Made by a program: the position numbers and the translations under genes. The notes below the pieces were generated by a model. The model made no database searches. It was not told the origin of the DNA and saw nothing but the letters and a program-made list of their open reading frames with translations. Positions 9,785 to 18,442 of a stretch of 64,000 nt of DNA are shown piece after piece. Positions within the stretch are counted from its first letter, which is position 1. Every line of letters starts with the position of its first letter. Source of the DNA: Gemmiger sp. An50 (GTDB lineage: Bacteria > Bacillota > Clostridia > Oscillospirales > Ruminococcaceae); contig NZ_NFID01000019.1 in NCBI RefSeq assembly GCF_002161595.1, positions 1-64,000 on the forward strand. Reading direction: 5' to 3'.

Positions 9785-11463
9785 CAAAACGGATCTTCAG
9801 CGCCATTTTTACGGTTACTCTGTCCACCCTTCTGGTGGGAATGATTATCCTGATCGCCATTCTGATGCCCTATTTTGAGCAGCAGCTGGCCACCGAGCTT
9901 TCCACCGAACTGGGATATCTTTCCCGCGGGGTGTCCCAATACGGCGAGGACTTTCTTTCCACCATTGACCCGGGTAATAGCCGAATCACCCTGATCGATG
10001 CCGACGGCACGGTTTTGTACGACAGTTCACTGGATGCCTCCACGCTGGAAAACCACGCTGACCGCGAGGAAGTCAAGCAAGCGCTTGCCTCCGGCACCGG
10101 CGAAAGTGTGCGCTATTCCACCACCCTGCAGGAAAAGACTCTCTACCGGGCGCTTCTGCTGCCCAGCGGCGATGTGCTGCGCATCGCCTGTACCCACTAT
10201 TCCAGCATGGGCATCTTCCTGCTTTTGATCCAGCCGATTCTTTTGATTCTCACCTTTGGCACGGTGCTTTCGGCTGTGATCTCCTACAAGGTTTCTCACC
10301 GGCTGACCCGGCCGCTGAATGAGATCGATCTGGAGCATCCACAGGTGCCCGAGGATTACGACGAGTTCACTCCCCTTCTGCGGCGGCTGAACCACCAAAA
10401 CCGCCAGATCAAGGCTCAGCTGATGGAGCTGGGCGAGCAGCAGGAGCGTTTTGCCTCCATCACCGAAAATATGAAAGAGGGCTTTCTGGTGCTGGACCGT
10501 ACCGGCACCGTACTTTCCCACAACACCAGCGCCGGACAGCTGCTCCATGCGGAAGCCCCTCTGATGGGCCGTGATATGACCCACAGCCCCATTGAGGAGC
10601 TGAACATCGCCATTTGGGACGCACTGGAGGGCCAGCACACCGAAACCCTGATTCCCTTGTTCGGCCGGATGTGCCAGCTGTTCGCCAACCCGGTCTACCA
10701 GCAGGATCAGCTCACCGGCACGGTAATCGTGCTTCTGGACGTGACCGAAAAGCAGGAGCGGGAAACGCTTCGCCGGGAGTTCAGCGCCAACGTTTCCCAC
10801 GAGCTGAAAACTCCGCTGACCTCTATCTCCGGAATCGCGGAGATCATGAAGAGTGGCCTGGTGGACCCCAACGACGTACCCCATTTTGCCGGAAAGATCT
10901 ATGATGAATCCCAGCGGCTGATCCATCTGGTGGGTGATATCATCAAGCTGTCGCAGCTGGATGAAAACTCCATCCCCTACACCGCTGCCCCGGTAGATCT
11001 GCTGGAACTGGCCCAGAACACCCGCATTCAGCTGGAAAATCCCGCCGCAAAGCAGCAGGTAACGCTGCAGGTAGAGGGCGAACCGGTGGTGATCGAGGGT
11101 GTGCTGCCGGTATTGGATGAGATGCTGTTCAACCTGTGTGACAACGCCATCAAATACAACAAGCCCGGCGGCCATGTATGGGTCAGCGTGAAACACACCC
11201 CGGACGGGCCCACCCTTACCGTAAAGGATGACGGCATCGGTATTCCCACGGAGGACCATGAGCGGGTATTCGAGCGATTCTACCGTGTGGACAAAAGCCA
11301 CTCCAAGGCCATCGGCGGTACCGGTCTGGGCCTTTCCATCGTGAAACACAGCGCGGCCTATCACAACGCCCGCATCGAACTGGAAAGCGCCCCCGGCAAG
11401 GGTACCAGCATCCGGCTGATCTTCCCGCCCAACCGGGAAGTCCACAATCAGGAAGAGGACTGA
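9781..11463 (+). CDS. PhoR-like sensor histidine kinase with PAS domain
   Basis: 560 residues: TM1 about 7-29, an extracytoplasmic sensor of about 115 residues, TM2 about 144-170, a short HAMP-like linker, a PAS domain (about 220-320), HisKA with H340 in FSANVSHELKTPLTS, and an HATPase domain with N, G1 (DDGIGIP) and G2 (GGTGLGLSIVKH) boxes. Autophosphorylates at H340 and passes phosphate to D50 of the upstream regulator. Its start codon overlaps that gene's stop. The signal is unknown. Confidence 0.93.
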   Translation: MTKRIFSAIFTVTLSTLLVGMIILIAILMPYFEQQLATELSTELGYLSRGVSQYGEDFLSTIDPGNSRITLIDADGTVLYDSSLDASTLENHADREEVKQALASGTGESVRYSTTLQEKTLYRALLLPSGDVLRIACTHYSSMGIFLLLIQPILLILTFGTVLSAVISYKVSHRLTRPLNEIDLEHPQVPEDYDEFTPLLRRLNHQNRQIKAQLMELGEQQERFASITENMKEGFLVLDRTGTVLSHNTSAGQLLHAEAPLMGRDMTHSPIEELNIAIWDALEGQHTETLIPLFGRMCQLFANPVYQQDQLTGTVIVLLDVTEKQERETLRREFSANVSHELKTPLTSISGIAEIMKSGLVDPNDVPHFAGKIYDESQRLIHLVGDIIKLSQLDENSIPYTAAPVDLLELAQNTRIQLENPAAKQQVTLQVEGEPVVIEGVLPVLDEMLFNLCDNAIKYNKPGGHVWVSVKHTPDGPTLTVKDDGIGIPTEDHERVFERFYRVDKSHSKAIGGTGLGLSIVKHSAAYHNARIELESAPGKGTSIRLIFPPNREVHNQEED

Positions 11464-11496
11464 GCCGGGTTTCTCATATGCGCCAACTAATTCGAT

Positions 11497-11540
11497 AAAA
11501 AAGAACGCCCACGGCAGATATGCCGTGGGCGTTCTTTTTT
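11497..11540. terminator. Bidirectional terminator between kinase and ABC-F genes
   Basis: A 20-bp perfect stem (11497-11516 with 11521-11540) around GATA, with A-run and T-run flanks. It ends the two-component operon from the left and the ABC-F operon from the right. Confidence 0.93.
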
Positions 11541-11572
11541 TGCTTTTATGAAAATCGGGATACGAAATGGCG

Positions 11573-13465
11573 TCATTCCGCCTGTTCGTACTGCTCCTGC
11601 TCTTCCAGCAGCTTTTCCCACTCGTCGAACAGCTCCTGCTGATGGAACCGGCTGTCTTCCAGCTCGTCGCACTTGTCCCGCAGCAGCACATGGTCCCGCA
11701 GCACCTCCGGGCTGGCGATCTCGTTTTCCAGCTCCACGATGTGTGCGCCCAGAGTCTCGATCTCGTCCTCCACGGCTTTAATACGGGTGCGCAGCTCCGC
11801 TTTACGCCGACGCTGCTCCTTACCGTAGGCTGCTTTGCCTGCGGGGGCCTTCTCCTTTTCCTCCTTGGGAGCGGCAGCGGCCGGGTCTTCCCGGTGCATC
11901 ATCCGCTCATAGCTGGGATAAAGGGTCGCGTTCCCATCCTCCACATACAGGATCGGGCATTCCAGACTGTTCATCAGATAGCGGTCATGGGTGATGAGCA
12001 GCAGGGTGCCCTCATAAGCCATCAGAGCCTGGGTCAGACTCTCACGGGTATAGATGTCCAGATGGTTGGTGGGCTCGTCCAGGAACAGCAGGTTAGGCCG
12101 TTCCAGAACAATCTCCGCAAAACGCAGCCGGGCAAGCTCGCCGCCGGACAGAGCGCTGCAGCTTTTGAACACCTCTTCACCACGGAACCCGAAACGGGCC
12201 AGGTGGTTGCGCACCTCCAGCTCGGTGAAACGGGGCCATTTATCCCAAATGGCGTCGATCACACGGCCACCCCGGCGCATCTGCTGCTGTTCAAAAATGC
12301 TGGCCTTTGCGCCCGCACCCAGACGTACCATACCGCCGGAGGGCTTACGCTTGCCATCCAGCACCTGCATCAGCGTGGATTTGCCCGCACCGTTGGGACC
12401 GGCAATTACCAGCCGTTCTCCGCGCAGCACCTGCAGGTCGAAGGGATGCAGCAGTACCCGCTCGCCGATTTTCACGCTCAGGTTCTTGATGGTGAGCAGC
12501 TCCTTGTAAGGAGTAACATCAAACTCAAATTTGAAGTTCAGCTGCTGGGGCCCGCTGCGTGGCTTTTCGGTAATTTCCATTTTCTCCAGCTGCTTGCGGC
12601 GGCTTTGAGCCATTTTGGTTGTGGAGGCACGCACCAGGTTACGGGCGATGTAATCCTCCAGCTTCTGGGCTTTGGCCACATCCGCGTCGTGCTGCTTCTG
12701 CTGCAGTGCCACCGCGGCTTCCTTCTGCGGCAGATAGGCGGAATAGTTGCCCTTATAGCTGGTGAGCTGATGATCCTCCACCTCCCAGATTCGGGTACAG
12801 ACCGAGTCCAGGAAATAGCGGTCATGGCTGACCACCAGCACCGCACCGGAATAGCCTTTCAGATATTCCTCCAACCATTCCATGGTGGCAAAATCCAGGT
12901 GGTTGGTGGGCTCGTCCAGGATCAGAAGATCCGGCCCCTGCAGCAGAAGCTTCGCCAGACGCAACCGGGTGTGCTCACCGCCGGAAAGCACCGACACGCC
13001 CTTGGTGTAGGTTTCCGGACCGAAGGCCATGCCGCTGAGCACCTTCTTGATCTGGATGTCCATATGATATCCGTCCGCCGCGTCGATCACTGCCGAAAGC
13101 TCCGCATGCTTGGCCAGCAGCTGCTCGTCGCCGGGGTTCTTTTCCAGCTTGTTTTCCAGCACCTGCATCTGCTCCATGGCGCTGAGCACCGGCGCAAAGG
13201 CACTGCGCATCTCGCCGTACACATCCAGGGTGGGGTCCAGCTTGCTGTTTTGTTCCAGATAGCCCAGAGTCACTCCGCGGCTGATCTGATACTCGCCCTC
13301 ATCGGGCAGATACTCGCCGCAAAGCAACTTGAGCAGAGTGGTTTTACCGGCACCGTTTTCGCCCACGATACCAATGCGCTCACCCTTTTCCACCGTGGCA
13401 TTGATGTCGTGCAAAACCACGGTGTCGCCAAAGCTTTTTCCTAAGTTCTGTAATGATATGAGCAT
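11573..13465 (-). CDS. ABC-F family ATPase (YdiF/Uup-like ribosome-associated)
   Basis: A soluble protein of 630 residues with two ABC ATPase domains and no membrane segments. Walker A motifs are GENGAGKTT (about residue 36) and GPNGAGKST (about 360), with signature motifs LSGGEHTRLRLAKLL and LSGGELARLRFAEI and Walker B LLILDEPTNHLD and LLFLDEPTNHLD. The charged linker (KAQKLEDYIARNLVRASTTKMAQSRRKQLEKM) is the P-site tRNA interaction motif region. The C-terminal coiled coil is rich in Glu/Lys. ABC-F proteins act on stalled ribosomes or give antibiotic protection; this one looks like the housekeeping YdiF type. Last gene of a three-gene operon. Confidence 0.93.
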   Translation of the reverse strand: MLISLQNLGKSFGDTVVLHDINATVEKGERIGIVGENGAGKTTLLKLLCGEYLPDEGEYQISRGVTLGYLEQNSKLDPTLDVYGEMRSAFAPVLSAMEQMQVLENKLEKNPGDEQLLAKHAELSAVIDAADGYHMDIQIKKVLSGMAFGPETYTKGVSVLSGGEHTRLRLAKLLLQGPDLLILDEPTNHLDFATMEWLEEYLKGYSGAVLVVSHDRYFLDSVCTRIWEVEDHQLTSYKGNYSAYLPQKEAAVALQQKQHDADVAKAQKLEDYIARNLVRASTTKMAQSRRKQLEKMEITEKPRSGPQQLNFKFEFDVTPYKELLTIKNLSVKIGERVLLHPFDLQVLRGERLVIAGPNGAGKSTLMQVLDGKRKPSGGMVRLGAGAKASIFEQQQMRRGGRVIDAIWDKWPRFTELEVRNHLARFGFRGEEVFKSCSALSGGELARLRFAEIVLERPNLLFLDEPTNHLDIYTRESLTQALMAYEGTLLLITHDRYLMNSLECPILYVEDGNATLYPSYERMMHREDPAAAAPKEEKEKAPAGKAAYGKEQRRRKAELRTRIKAVEDEIETLGAHIVELENEIASPEVLRDHVLLRDKCDELEDSRFHQQELFDEWEKLLEEQEQYEQAE

Positions 13466-13486
13466 ATGATTCCTTACTACTCTCGT

Positions 13487-14434
13487 TTATTCCTTCCGTT
13501 CCAGGCATTTTTCGGCCCAGGCCAACAGGTCCTGATAGACCTGTCGGCGATTTGTTTCGTTCAGCATCTCGTGACGGCCGCCCGGATACAGTGTAAGGCG
13601 AACATCCTTTACACCGGACTGACGCAGCATTTCCGCCACTTTTTTCACACCCCTGCCGTAATCGCCCACCGGGTCCATGTCGCCGGAGAAAAGCCAGACG
13701 GGCAGATCCCGGCGGATCTTCTGTGCCCATTGCAGGCTGCTCACCTGCTTCAGGGTAGAAAACAGCTCATGGAAGGCACTCACGGTAAACACAAAGGTAC
13801 ATTTGGGATCTGCGCTGTAGCGGTCCACGATCTGCTCGTCCCGGCTGATCCAGTCGTAGGGAGTACGGGGATTGGGAACCTTTTTCAGGTAGGTTCCGAA
13901 GGCTAATTTATTTACCATCTTGGATGTAAAGGAAGAACCCTTCACAGAGGAAATCCACCCGCTGAGACGGATTCCCACGTTCACCAGCGGGTTCGGCCCA
14001 CCGGTGCCGCTGATGATCAGCGCGTCCATTCCGTCCGGGTATTCCGCAGCGAACCAGCGGGCAAAGAAGCTGCCCATGCTGTGCCCCAGAAGGATCAGCG
14101 GAAGGTCCGGATACCGTTTGCGGGCAAGCAGATTCATGGTGTGCAGGTCGCGCAGCACATAAAAGCGCCCATCCTTCTCGCCAAAGTATCCGTCGATGCC
14201 CTCTTCCCCACTGGTCTTTCCGTGGCCCAGGTGGTCGTTGCCGCATACCACAAAGCCATGCTGCGCCATAAACTCCGCAAACTCCCGGTAGCGCTCGATG
14301 TGCTCGCACATGCCGTGGCTGATCTGCAGGATTGCCTTGGGCGTGATGCCCGGCATGGTGTAGAAATATCCGGCGATGGCGTCCTTACCGTTGCTGGATT
14401 TAAAACTGATGCTTTCGGTTTTTAAGTCCGACAT
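13487..14434 (-). CDS. Alpha/beta hydrolase (serine aminopeptidase S33 / monoacylglycerol lipase type)
   Basis: About 315 residues. The nucleophile elbow GHSMGS, the oxyanion HGMCEHIERYREFA block and a C-terminal GGRHEMLNE His place it in the lysophospholipase/monoglyceride lipase group, with the acid probably in LFSGDMDPVGDYG. Cytosolic, no signal peptide. Start at 14434 (MSDLKTE) or 12 bases earlier at 14446; both follow overlapping GGAGGAGG, and I prefer 14434. It overlaps the upstream HAD gene by about 35 bases and lies 21 bases before the ABC-F gene, so all three are co-transcribed. Confidence 0.88.
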   Translation of the reverse strand: MSDLKTESISFKSSNGKDAIAGYFYTMPGITPKAILQISHGMCEHIERYREFAEFMAQHGFVVCGNDHLGHGKTSGEEGIDGYFGEKDGRFYVLRDLHTMNLLARKRYPDLPLILLGHSMGSFFARWFAAEYPDGMDALIISGTGGPNPLVNVGIRLSGWISSVKGSSFTSKMVNKLAFGTYLKKVPNPRTPYDWISRDEQIVDRYSADPKCTFVFTVSAFHELFSTLKQVSSLQWAQKIRRDLPVWLFSGDMDPVGDYGRGVKKVAEMLRQSGVKDVRLTLYPGGRHEMLNETNRRQVYQDLLAWAEKCLERKE

Positions 14435-15140
14435 TTTGCAGCTCATCCTCCTCCATCACGATGGAATACAGTTCCTGCCAATTGTGAATGATATGGGTAG
14501 GCTTATTGCCCTCCTCCGGTTCGGGCTGTTGGTGAAAGTTACACCAGCAGGTGGCCAGCCCGGCGTTCTGGCCGCCCTTGATGTCGGCGCTGAGGCTGTC
14601 TCCTACCACCAGAACCCGGTCCCGGTGCTCAATGCCCAGAGTGCGAATGGCCTGCTCAAAGAAGCGGCGGTTGGGCTTTTCCACGCCCATCTTCTCGGAG
14701 ACGAACACCTCATCCATATAGGGCTCCAGGCCGGAATCCCGCAGGCGGCTGACCTGTACCTTGGCCACGCCGTTGGAAGCGATCGCCAGGGTCGCCACCT
14801 CGGAAAGCTCCCGCACAGCCTCCAGCGCACCGGGAACCAGGTCCGGATGGCTGCCCAACCGGTCCAGGTAATAGGCGCTCATCTCTGCGGCAGAGCCTTT
14901 CCGCTCCAGCTTTTTCAAAAGGCGGGCGAATCGCTCCACCACCAGCTTGTCCCGCTTGATCTGGCCCTTCTCCAGCGCGGCCCAAAGCTCCTTGTTGATC
15001 TCCACATAGAGCATCTCGGTCTCGTGATCGCTGGGCAGTTCAAAATGCTCCAGCGTCTCCTGGATTGCCTTGTGCTCCGCTGCCTCAAAGTCCAGCAGCG
15101 TGCCGTCCATATCCAACAACAAACAATAATAATGTGCCAT
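14400..15140 (-). CDS. HAD hydrolase, YjjG-type pyrimidine nucleotidase
   Basis: 246 residues with the HAD motifs: LLLDMDGTLLDF (nucleophile and acid Asp), IASNG (motif II), the Lys of EKMGVEKPN (motif III) and VVGDSLSADIKGG (motif IV). The helical cap after motif I matches YjjG-like nucleotidases, which remove phosphate from (non-canonical) pyrimidine nucleoside monophosphates. The ribosome site is AAGGGAG. It is the first gene of the operon leading to the hydrolase and ABC-F. Substrate assignment is by family only. Confidence 0.87.
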   Translation of the reverse strand: MAHYYCLLLDMDGTLLDFEAAEHKAIQETLEHFELPSDHETEMLYVEINKELWAALEKGQIKRDKLVVERFARLLKKLERKGSAAEMSAYYLDRLGSHPDLVPGALEAVRELSEVATLAIASNGVAKVQVSRLRDSGLEPYMDEVFVSEKMGVEKPNRRFFEQAIRTLGIEHRDRVLVVGDSLSADIKGGQNAGLATCWCNFHQQPEPEEGNKPTHIIHNWQELYSIVMEEDELQNVGLKNRKHQF

Positions 15141-15255
15141 GGGTCGTTTTCTCCCTTTATAAAATTCGGTCTGCTGCCCTGCCGCGCGCGGCGGGCTGCC
15201 GATGTATCGTACCTTTTATTATCCCTTATTCTAACCGCTTCGTCAAGCAATACAC

Positions 15256-15290
15256 ATCAAAAGGGCAGAGCCTGGCTCTGCCCTTTTGAT
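15256..15290 (-). terminator. Terminator of the cysteine-rich repeat gene
   Basis: A 15-bp perfect stem (15256-15270 with 15276-15290) and 5-nt loop, immediately after the stop codon on the minus strand. The T-tract is only TTTT, inside the stem. Confidence 0.7.
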
Positions 15291-15298
15291 ACATTCTG

Positions 15299-15622
15299 TT
15301 ACAGCTGGACCACCGGGTAATCCTCTCCGTTTTCTTCTGTCACACACTCATCAACCGGAGGTTCCTCCACCGGCTGACAGGTACGGCAGTGTCTGCGGCA
15401 GCCACAGGTGGAGTCCTCCACCGGCTGACAGGTGCAGCAATCTTCGCGGCACCTGCAGGAAGGATTCTCCACCGGCTGACAGGTGCGGCAGGTTCTGCAA
15501 CAACCGCAGGAGGGGGTTTCCTCGCTTCCCCAATCAAAATCGTAATCGTCCACGCTGCCGTCGGTCACGTTCTCGGCGCCGGTGTTCCAGGCGTCGATGA
15601 TGCTAATGTCAAAACAACTGGC
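15299..15622 (-). CDS. Small cysteine-rich protein with three 17-residue repeats
   Basis: Unrecognised protein of 107 residues. The N-terminal half is acidic and without repeats; the C-terminal half contains three tandem 17-residue units of the form C-x-C-x3-C-x2-C-Q-P-V-E, giving about 13 cysteines. The start at 15622 (MASCFDIS) follows GGGGAGG by about 11 bases; an ATG 33 bases earlier lacks a ribosome site. No signal peptide is seen. The cysteine spacing could bind metal or form an iron-sulfur or disulfide cluster; this is speculation. Transcribed after gpsA, 76 bases downstream, with its own terminator. Confidence 0.7.
   Translation of the reverse strand, partial: ASCFDISIIDAWNTGAENVTDGSVDDYDFDWGSEETPSCGCCRTCRTCQPVENPSCRCREDCCTCQPVEDSTCGCRRHCRTCQPVEEPPVDECVTEENGEDYPVVQL
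15365..15517 (-). repeat. Three tandem 51-bp coding repeats
   Basis: The 18-base block CTCCACCGGCTGACAGGT (plus-strand reading) recurs at 15365, 15416 and 15467, exactly 51 bp apart. The units encode the QPVE-Cys repeats of the small cysteine-rich protein. Confidence 0.9.
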
Positions 15623-15697
15623 CATGCTACAAAGCACCTCCCCTTTTTTCGCCATTGTATGCGGCGGGGGCTTACTCTGTGCATGGAGGCAAGCGGG

Positions 15698-16660
15698 TCA
15701 GTAATCGAACTCGCCCTTCACAGTGCGCTGGAACAGGCGGGGCAGCGCACCCTTGGCACTGCAGCCCTCATACAGCATGCTGTAGATGGTCTGGCAGATG
15801 GGCAGGTCCACGCCGTGTTCCTCCCCCAATTTGACCAGCGCCTTTACCGTGGGCGCACCTTCGGCCAGATGATCAAAATGCTCCCCCTTCACAAAGCTTT
15901 CGCCAAACTGGCGGTTGTGACTGTGGGCAGAGAACAGGGTGGCCTCATAATCACCCAGATGGCACAGACCATAGGCCGACAGCTCATTTCCGCCCATGGC
16001 ACGGATCAGCCGGGCGATCTCCCGTGCGCCGCGAGCCATGAGTGCGCCCTTCAGGCTGGAGTAGCCAATGCCGTCCAGCATACCTGCGGCGATGCCGATC
16101 ACGTTTTTGGCCGCAGCGCCCACCTCAGTACCAATCAGATCCCGGCCCTTATACAGGCGGATCAGATCGCTGCTCAGATTTTCCACCACGTAGTCGGTGG
16201 TCTCCGGCTCGTCCGAATCCACCACCATGCAGTTGGGGATTCCGGCGGAGAAGTCCTGCACATGGCCGGGGCCTACCCAAACGGCCAGCCGCACCGGCTG
16301 GGTCACCTCTTCCCGGAACACCTGGGTCAAGCGCTTACCGCTTTCCACCTCGATGCCCTTCATGCAGAGGATAAAGGTTTTGCCGGCCACCGGCAGCGCC
16401 TGGATCTTCTTGGCAAGGTCTCGCAGCTGCTGCGCGCTGATGGAAATGATCACCGCCTCGGCGAATTCCAGCGCTCCGGCCAGATCTTCGGTGAGGCGCA
16501 GCTGCTCCGGCAGTTCGATATAGGAGTTTTTGCGCTCGGCCTTCAGCTGTGCCATTGCCCGGGAACCGGGGCGGCCCCAGAGCATCACCTCGTTGCGCGC
16601 GCTGTGGTAGCAGGCCAGGAAGGTGCCCCAACGGCCGCAGCCCAATACAGTCAGTTTCAT
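15698..16660 (-). CDS. gpsA: NAD(P)H-dependent glycerol-3-phosphate dehydrogenase
   Basis: Reduces dihydroxyacetone phosphate to sn-glycerol-3-phosphate, the first step of phospholipid synthesis, in the cytosol. The 320 residues have the Rossmann motif VLGCGRWGTFLA at the N-terminus, the GPGHVQDFSAGIPN block, the catalytic Lys in GTEVGAAAKNVIGIAAG, and KGALMARGAREIARL. The start at MKLTVLG is supported by AAAGGA upstream; the longer in-frame reading adds 10 residues before the Rossmann fold. The terminator of the preceding SGNH gene lies just upstream, so gpsA probably has its own promoter. Confidence 0.95.
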   Translation of the reverse strand: MKLTVLGCGRWGTFLACYHSARNEVMLWGRPGSRAMAQLKAERKNSYIELPEQLRLTEDLAGALEFAEAVIISISAQQLRDLAKKIQALPVAGKTFILCMKGIEVESGKRLTQVFREEVTQPVRLAVWVGPGHVQDFSAGIPNCMVVDSDEPETTDYVVENLSSDLIRLYKGRDLIGTEVGAAAKNVIGIAAGMLDGIGYSSLKGALMARGAREIARLIRAMGGNELSAYGLCHLGDYEATLFSAHSHNRQFGESFVKGEHFDHLAEGAPTVKALVKLGEEHGVDLPICQTIYSMLYEGCSAKGALPRLFQRTVKGEFDY

Positions 16661-16691
16661 AACAGAGCGTCCTTTCGTTTTGTTTTTCATA

Positions 16692-16726
16692 AAAATGACC
16701 CGCCCTGCCGGGCAGAGCGGGTCATT
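16692..16726 (-). terminator. Terminator of the SGNH hydrolase gene
   Basis: AAATGACCCGC and GCGGGTCATTT form an imperfect long stem with an inner GCAG/CTGC; the minus-strand reading ends in TTTTTATG. Confidence 0.75.
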
Positions 16727-16769
16727 TGGTCGTATTTACCGGCGAATGTGCGCCGGAATGGGATTCAGT

Positions 16770-18407
16770 TTAGCCTTCGCCGCCCTCGGTGGGTTCAGAG
16801 GGGCTGACCGGTGCCTCAGTGGGTTCCGGAGTGGGCTCCGCTGTCGGCTGTGGAGTAGGCTCAGCAGTCGGCTCCGGGGTGGGCTTGGGCGTAGGCGTCG
16901 GAGTGGGCTTGGGCGTAGGTGCGGCGGTGGGCACCGGAGTGGGCTTGGGCGTGGGTGCGGCGGTGGGCGCCGGAGTGGGCGCGGCCTCTACCACCAGCTT
17001 GAAGGTGGCAGAAGAAAGCTTACCGTTCACATTGATGGACGCAGTGATGTCATAGGTGCCTGCCTTCCAGCTGCTCTGGCCGTAGCTGTAGCCAGTCTTG
17101 ACCTTCTCACCGTTCACAGTCCACTGCACGTTGTCGTCGGTCACATTGCCGCCAACCGCATTGATATGCAGCGTGTAGCCCTCACCCTCCTTGATGGTGG
17201 CGGAGCTGCCCTCCTGGAAGGAGATGCTCAGCTTGGCGCTGAACATAGCGGTCACGTTCACATTCTGCTTGAAGTTCTTGTCGGTTCGGGTGGGGCTGGT
17301 GTTGCCGTCGCTCCATTTCACGAACTCGTAGCCGTCGGCGGCAACCGCCTTCACGGTAACGCTGTCGTTCTTGGTCAGATCTTCAAATTTCAGAGTGGTT
17401 TTGCCGGAAATATCCCCGCTAGTGAGGGTACCGCCAACGTTTTTGTCCACGTTGTACTGGGCGGTAAAGGTCTCATTCGGGTCCGGAGTTGCTGTTGCCT
17501 GATTGGAGTTGCCGGAGGTACCGCCGTTGCGTACCCGGGTGGGGATGTTGTCGGTATCCGGGCGGCGATCCTCGGTGCCGGTCCAGGCGTGGGTGCGGGC
17601 ATAATCCATGATGCCGTTGAGGGCATCCTTCTTCAGATGGATATCGCCCTGCTGGTAGTAGCGGTCCTGACCGTAGCCATTCTCGCCCATCAGCAGCTCG
17701 GAGATGTTCAGGAACTTGTAACCGTTCTTCTGGCACATCTTCACCAGAGCCAGGTTGAACTCGTTGATGGTCTCCTGGCTCATGTTGGGATAGTTGCTGT
17801 GGTCCTCCGGAATGGGGGGAACAGCCGCCACGATCACATCGCAGTAGGGATAAGCCGTTACGATCTCGTTCAGTGCCGACTCATAGCTGCTGGCGAAGCT
17901 GTCCGCGCTCATGCTGCCGTCCGCATTGTTGGTGCCCATCATCACGATGATCCGGCGGGGCTTCATCTTGGCCAGCGCCTCGGGAATGGAATATGCGGTG
18001 CTGTCGTTCTTGAAATAGATGGACTTGTCGGTGGTGAGCTGCTGGATACCCAGGCCCTCCACGGCCATTACCTGATCCAGCGACAGCAGGCCGTTCTGAT
18101 AATAACGGTAGGTGTTGGAATCGCCCACAAAGATCGTCTCATCAATGTAGGACTGACCCGCGTCGTCGGTCTCGCCCAAAACGGTGTCGCCGTAGGCGTT
18201 GGCATCGAAGCCGGAATCCAGCACAGCCTGAGAAGAGCTGGTGGAACCGCTGGAAGTGTCCTTCGATTTGTGGGAGGTGTTTACGATGATCACCACCGCC
18301 ACAATGGTCACAATCAGCACCAGCGCACAAATGGCCAGCACCAGGGCTGCCTGCTTCTGCTTGGGGGTTAAGCTGAGATTAGAAGAATTTCTTCTTTTCT
18401 TAGCCAT
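16770..18407 (-). CDS. Membrane-anchored SGNH/GDSL hydrolase with InlB-type repeat and Pro/Thr-rich tail
   Basis: 545 residues. A basic cytoplasmic N-terminus is followed by one membrane helix (ALVLAICALVLIVTIVAVVIIV, about residues 21-42). The SGNH domain follows: block I TIFVGDSNTYR, block III VMMGTNNADG, block V DIHLKKDALNGIMDY. Next is a segment like InlB B-repeats (VAADGYEFVKWSDGN), an Ig-like stretch, and a terminal tail of about 70 residues made of PTP/PKPTP/EPTAEP units. Likely an outward-facing esterase acting on cell wall or glycan, with a wall-spanning tail. Start set by AAGGAGG, 7 bases upstream. No LPXTG is seen. Follows a HAD gene by 35 bases. Confidence 0.85.
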   Translation of the reverse strand: MAKKRRNSSNLSLTPKQKQAALVLAICALVLIVTIVAVVIIVNTSHKSKDTSSGSTSSSQAVLDSGFDANAYGDTVLGETDDAGQSYIDETIFVGDSNTYRYYQNGLLSLDQVMAVEGLGIQQLTTDKSIYFKNDSTAYSIPEALAKMKPRRIIVMMGTNNADGSMSADSFASSYESALNEIVTAYPYCDVIVAAVPPIPEDHSNYPNMSQETINEFNLALVKMCQKNGYKFLNISELLMGENGYGQDRYYQQGDIHLKKDALNGIMDYARTHAWTGTEDRRPDTDNIPTRVRNGGTSGNSNQATATPDPNETFTAQYNVDKNVGGTLTSGDISGKTTLKFEDLTKNDSVTVKAVAADGYEFVKWSDGNTSPTRTDKNFKQNVNVTAMFSAKLSISFQEGSSATIKEGEGYTLHINAVGGNVTDDNVQWTVNGEKVKTGYSYGQSSWKAGTYDITASINVNGKLSSATFKLVVEAAPTPAPTAAPTPKPTPVPTAAPTPKPTPTPTPKPTPEPTAEPTPQPTAEPTPEPTEAPVSPSEPTEGGEG

Positions 18408-18442
18408 GAGTCTGCCTCCTTTTCGGTCATAAGGTCTTTTGA

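Noticed and set aside
10027-11691. 554-codon minus-strand frame opposite the PhoR-like kinase
   Set aside because: It crosses a strong bidirectional terminator and mirrors conserved kinase codons; no recognisable protein.
11567-13444. 625-codon plus-strand frame opposite the ABC-F gene
   Set aside because: Complete overlap with an unmistakable ABC-F ATPase; the composition is typical of an antisense shadow.
15365-15517. Direct repeats with constant spacing, CRISPR-like
   Set aside because: Only three units of 51 bp without variable spacers, all in one coding frame encoding a Cys-rich repeat.
16789-16990. GTGGGCTTGGGCGT-type minisatellite
   Set aside because: It is the antisense view of the Pro/Thr-rich tail of the SGNH hydrolase and follows its codon frame.
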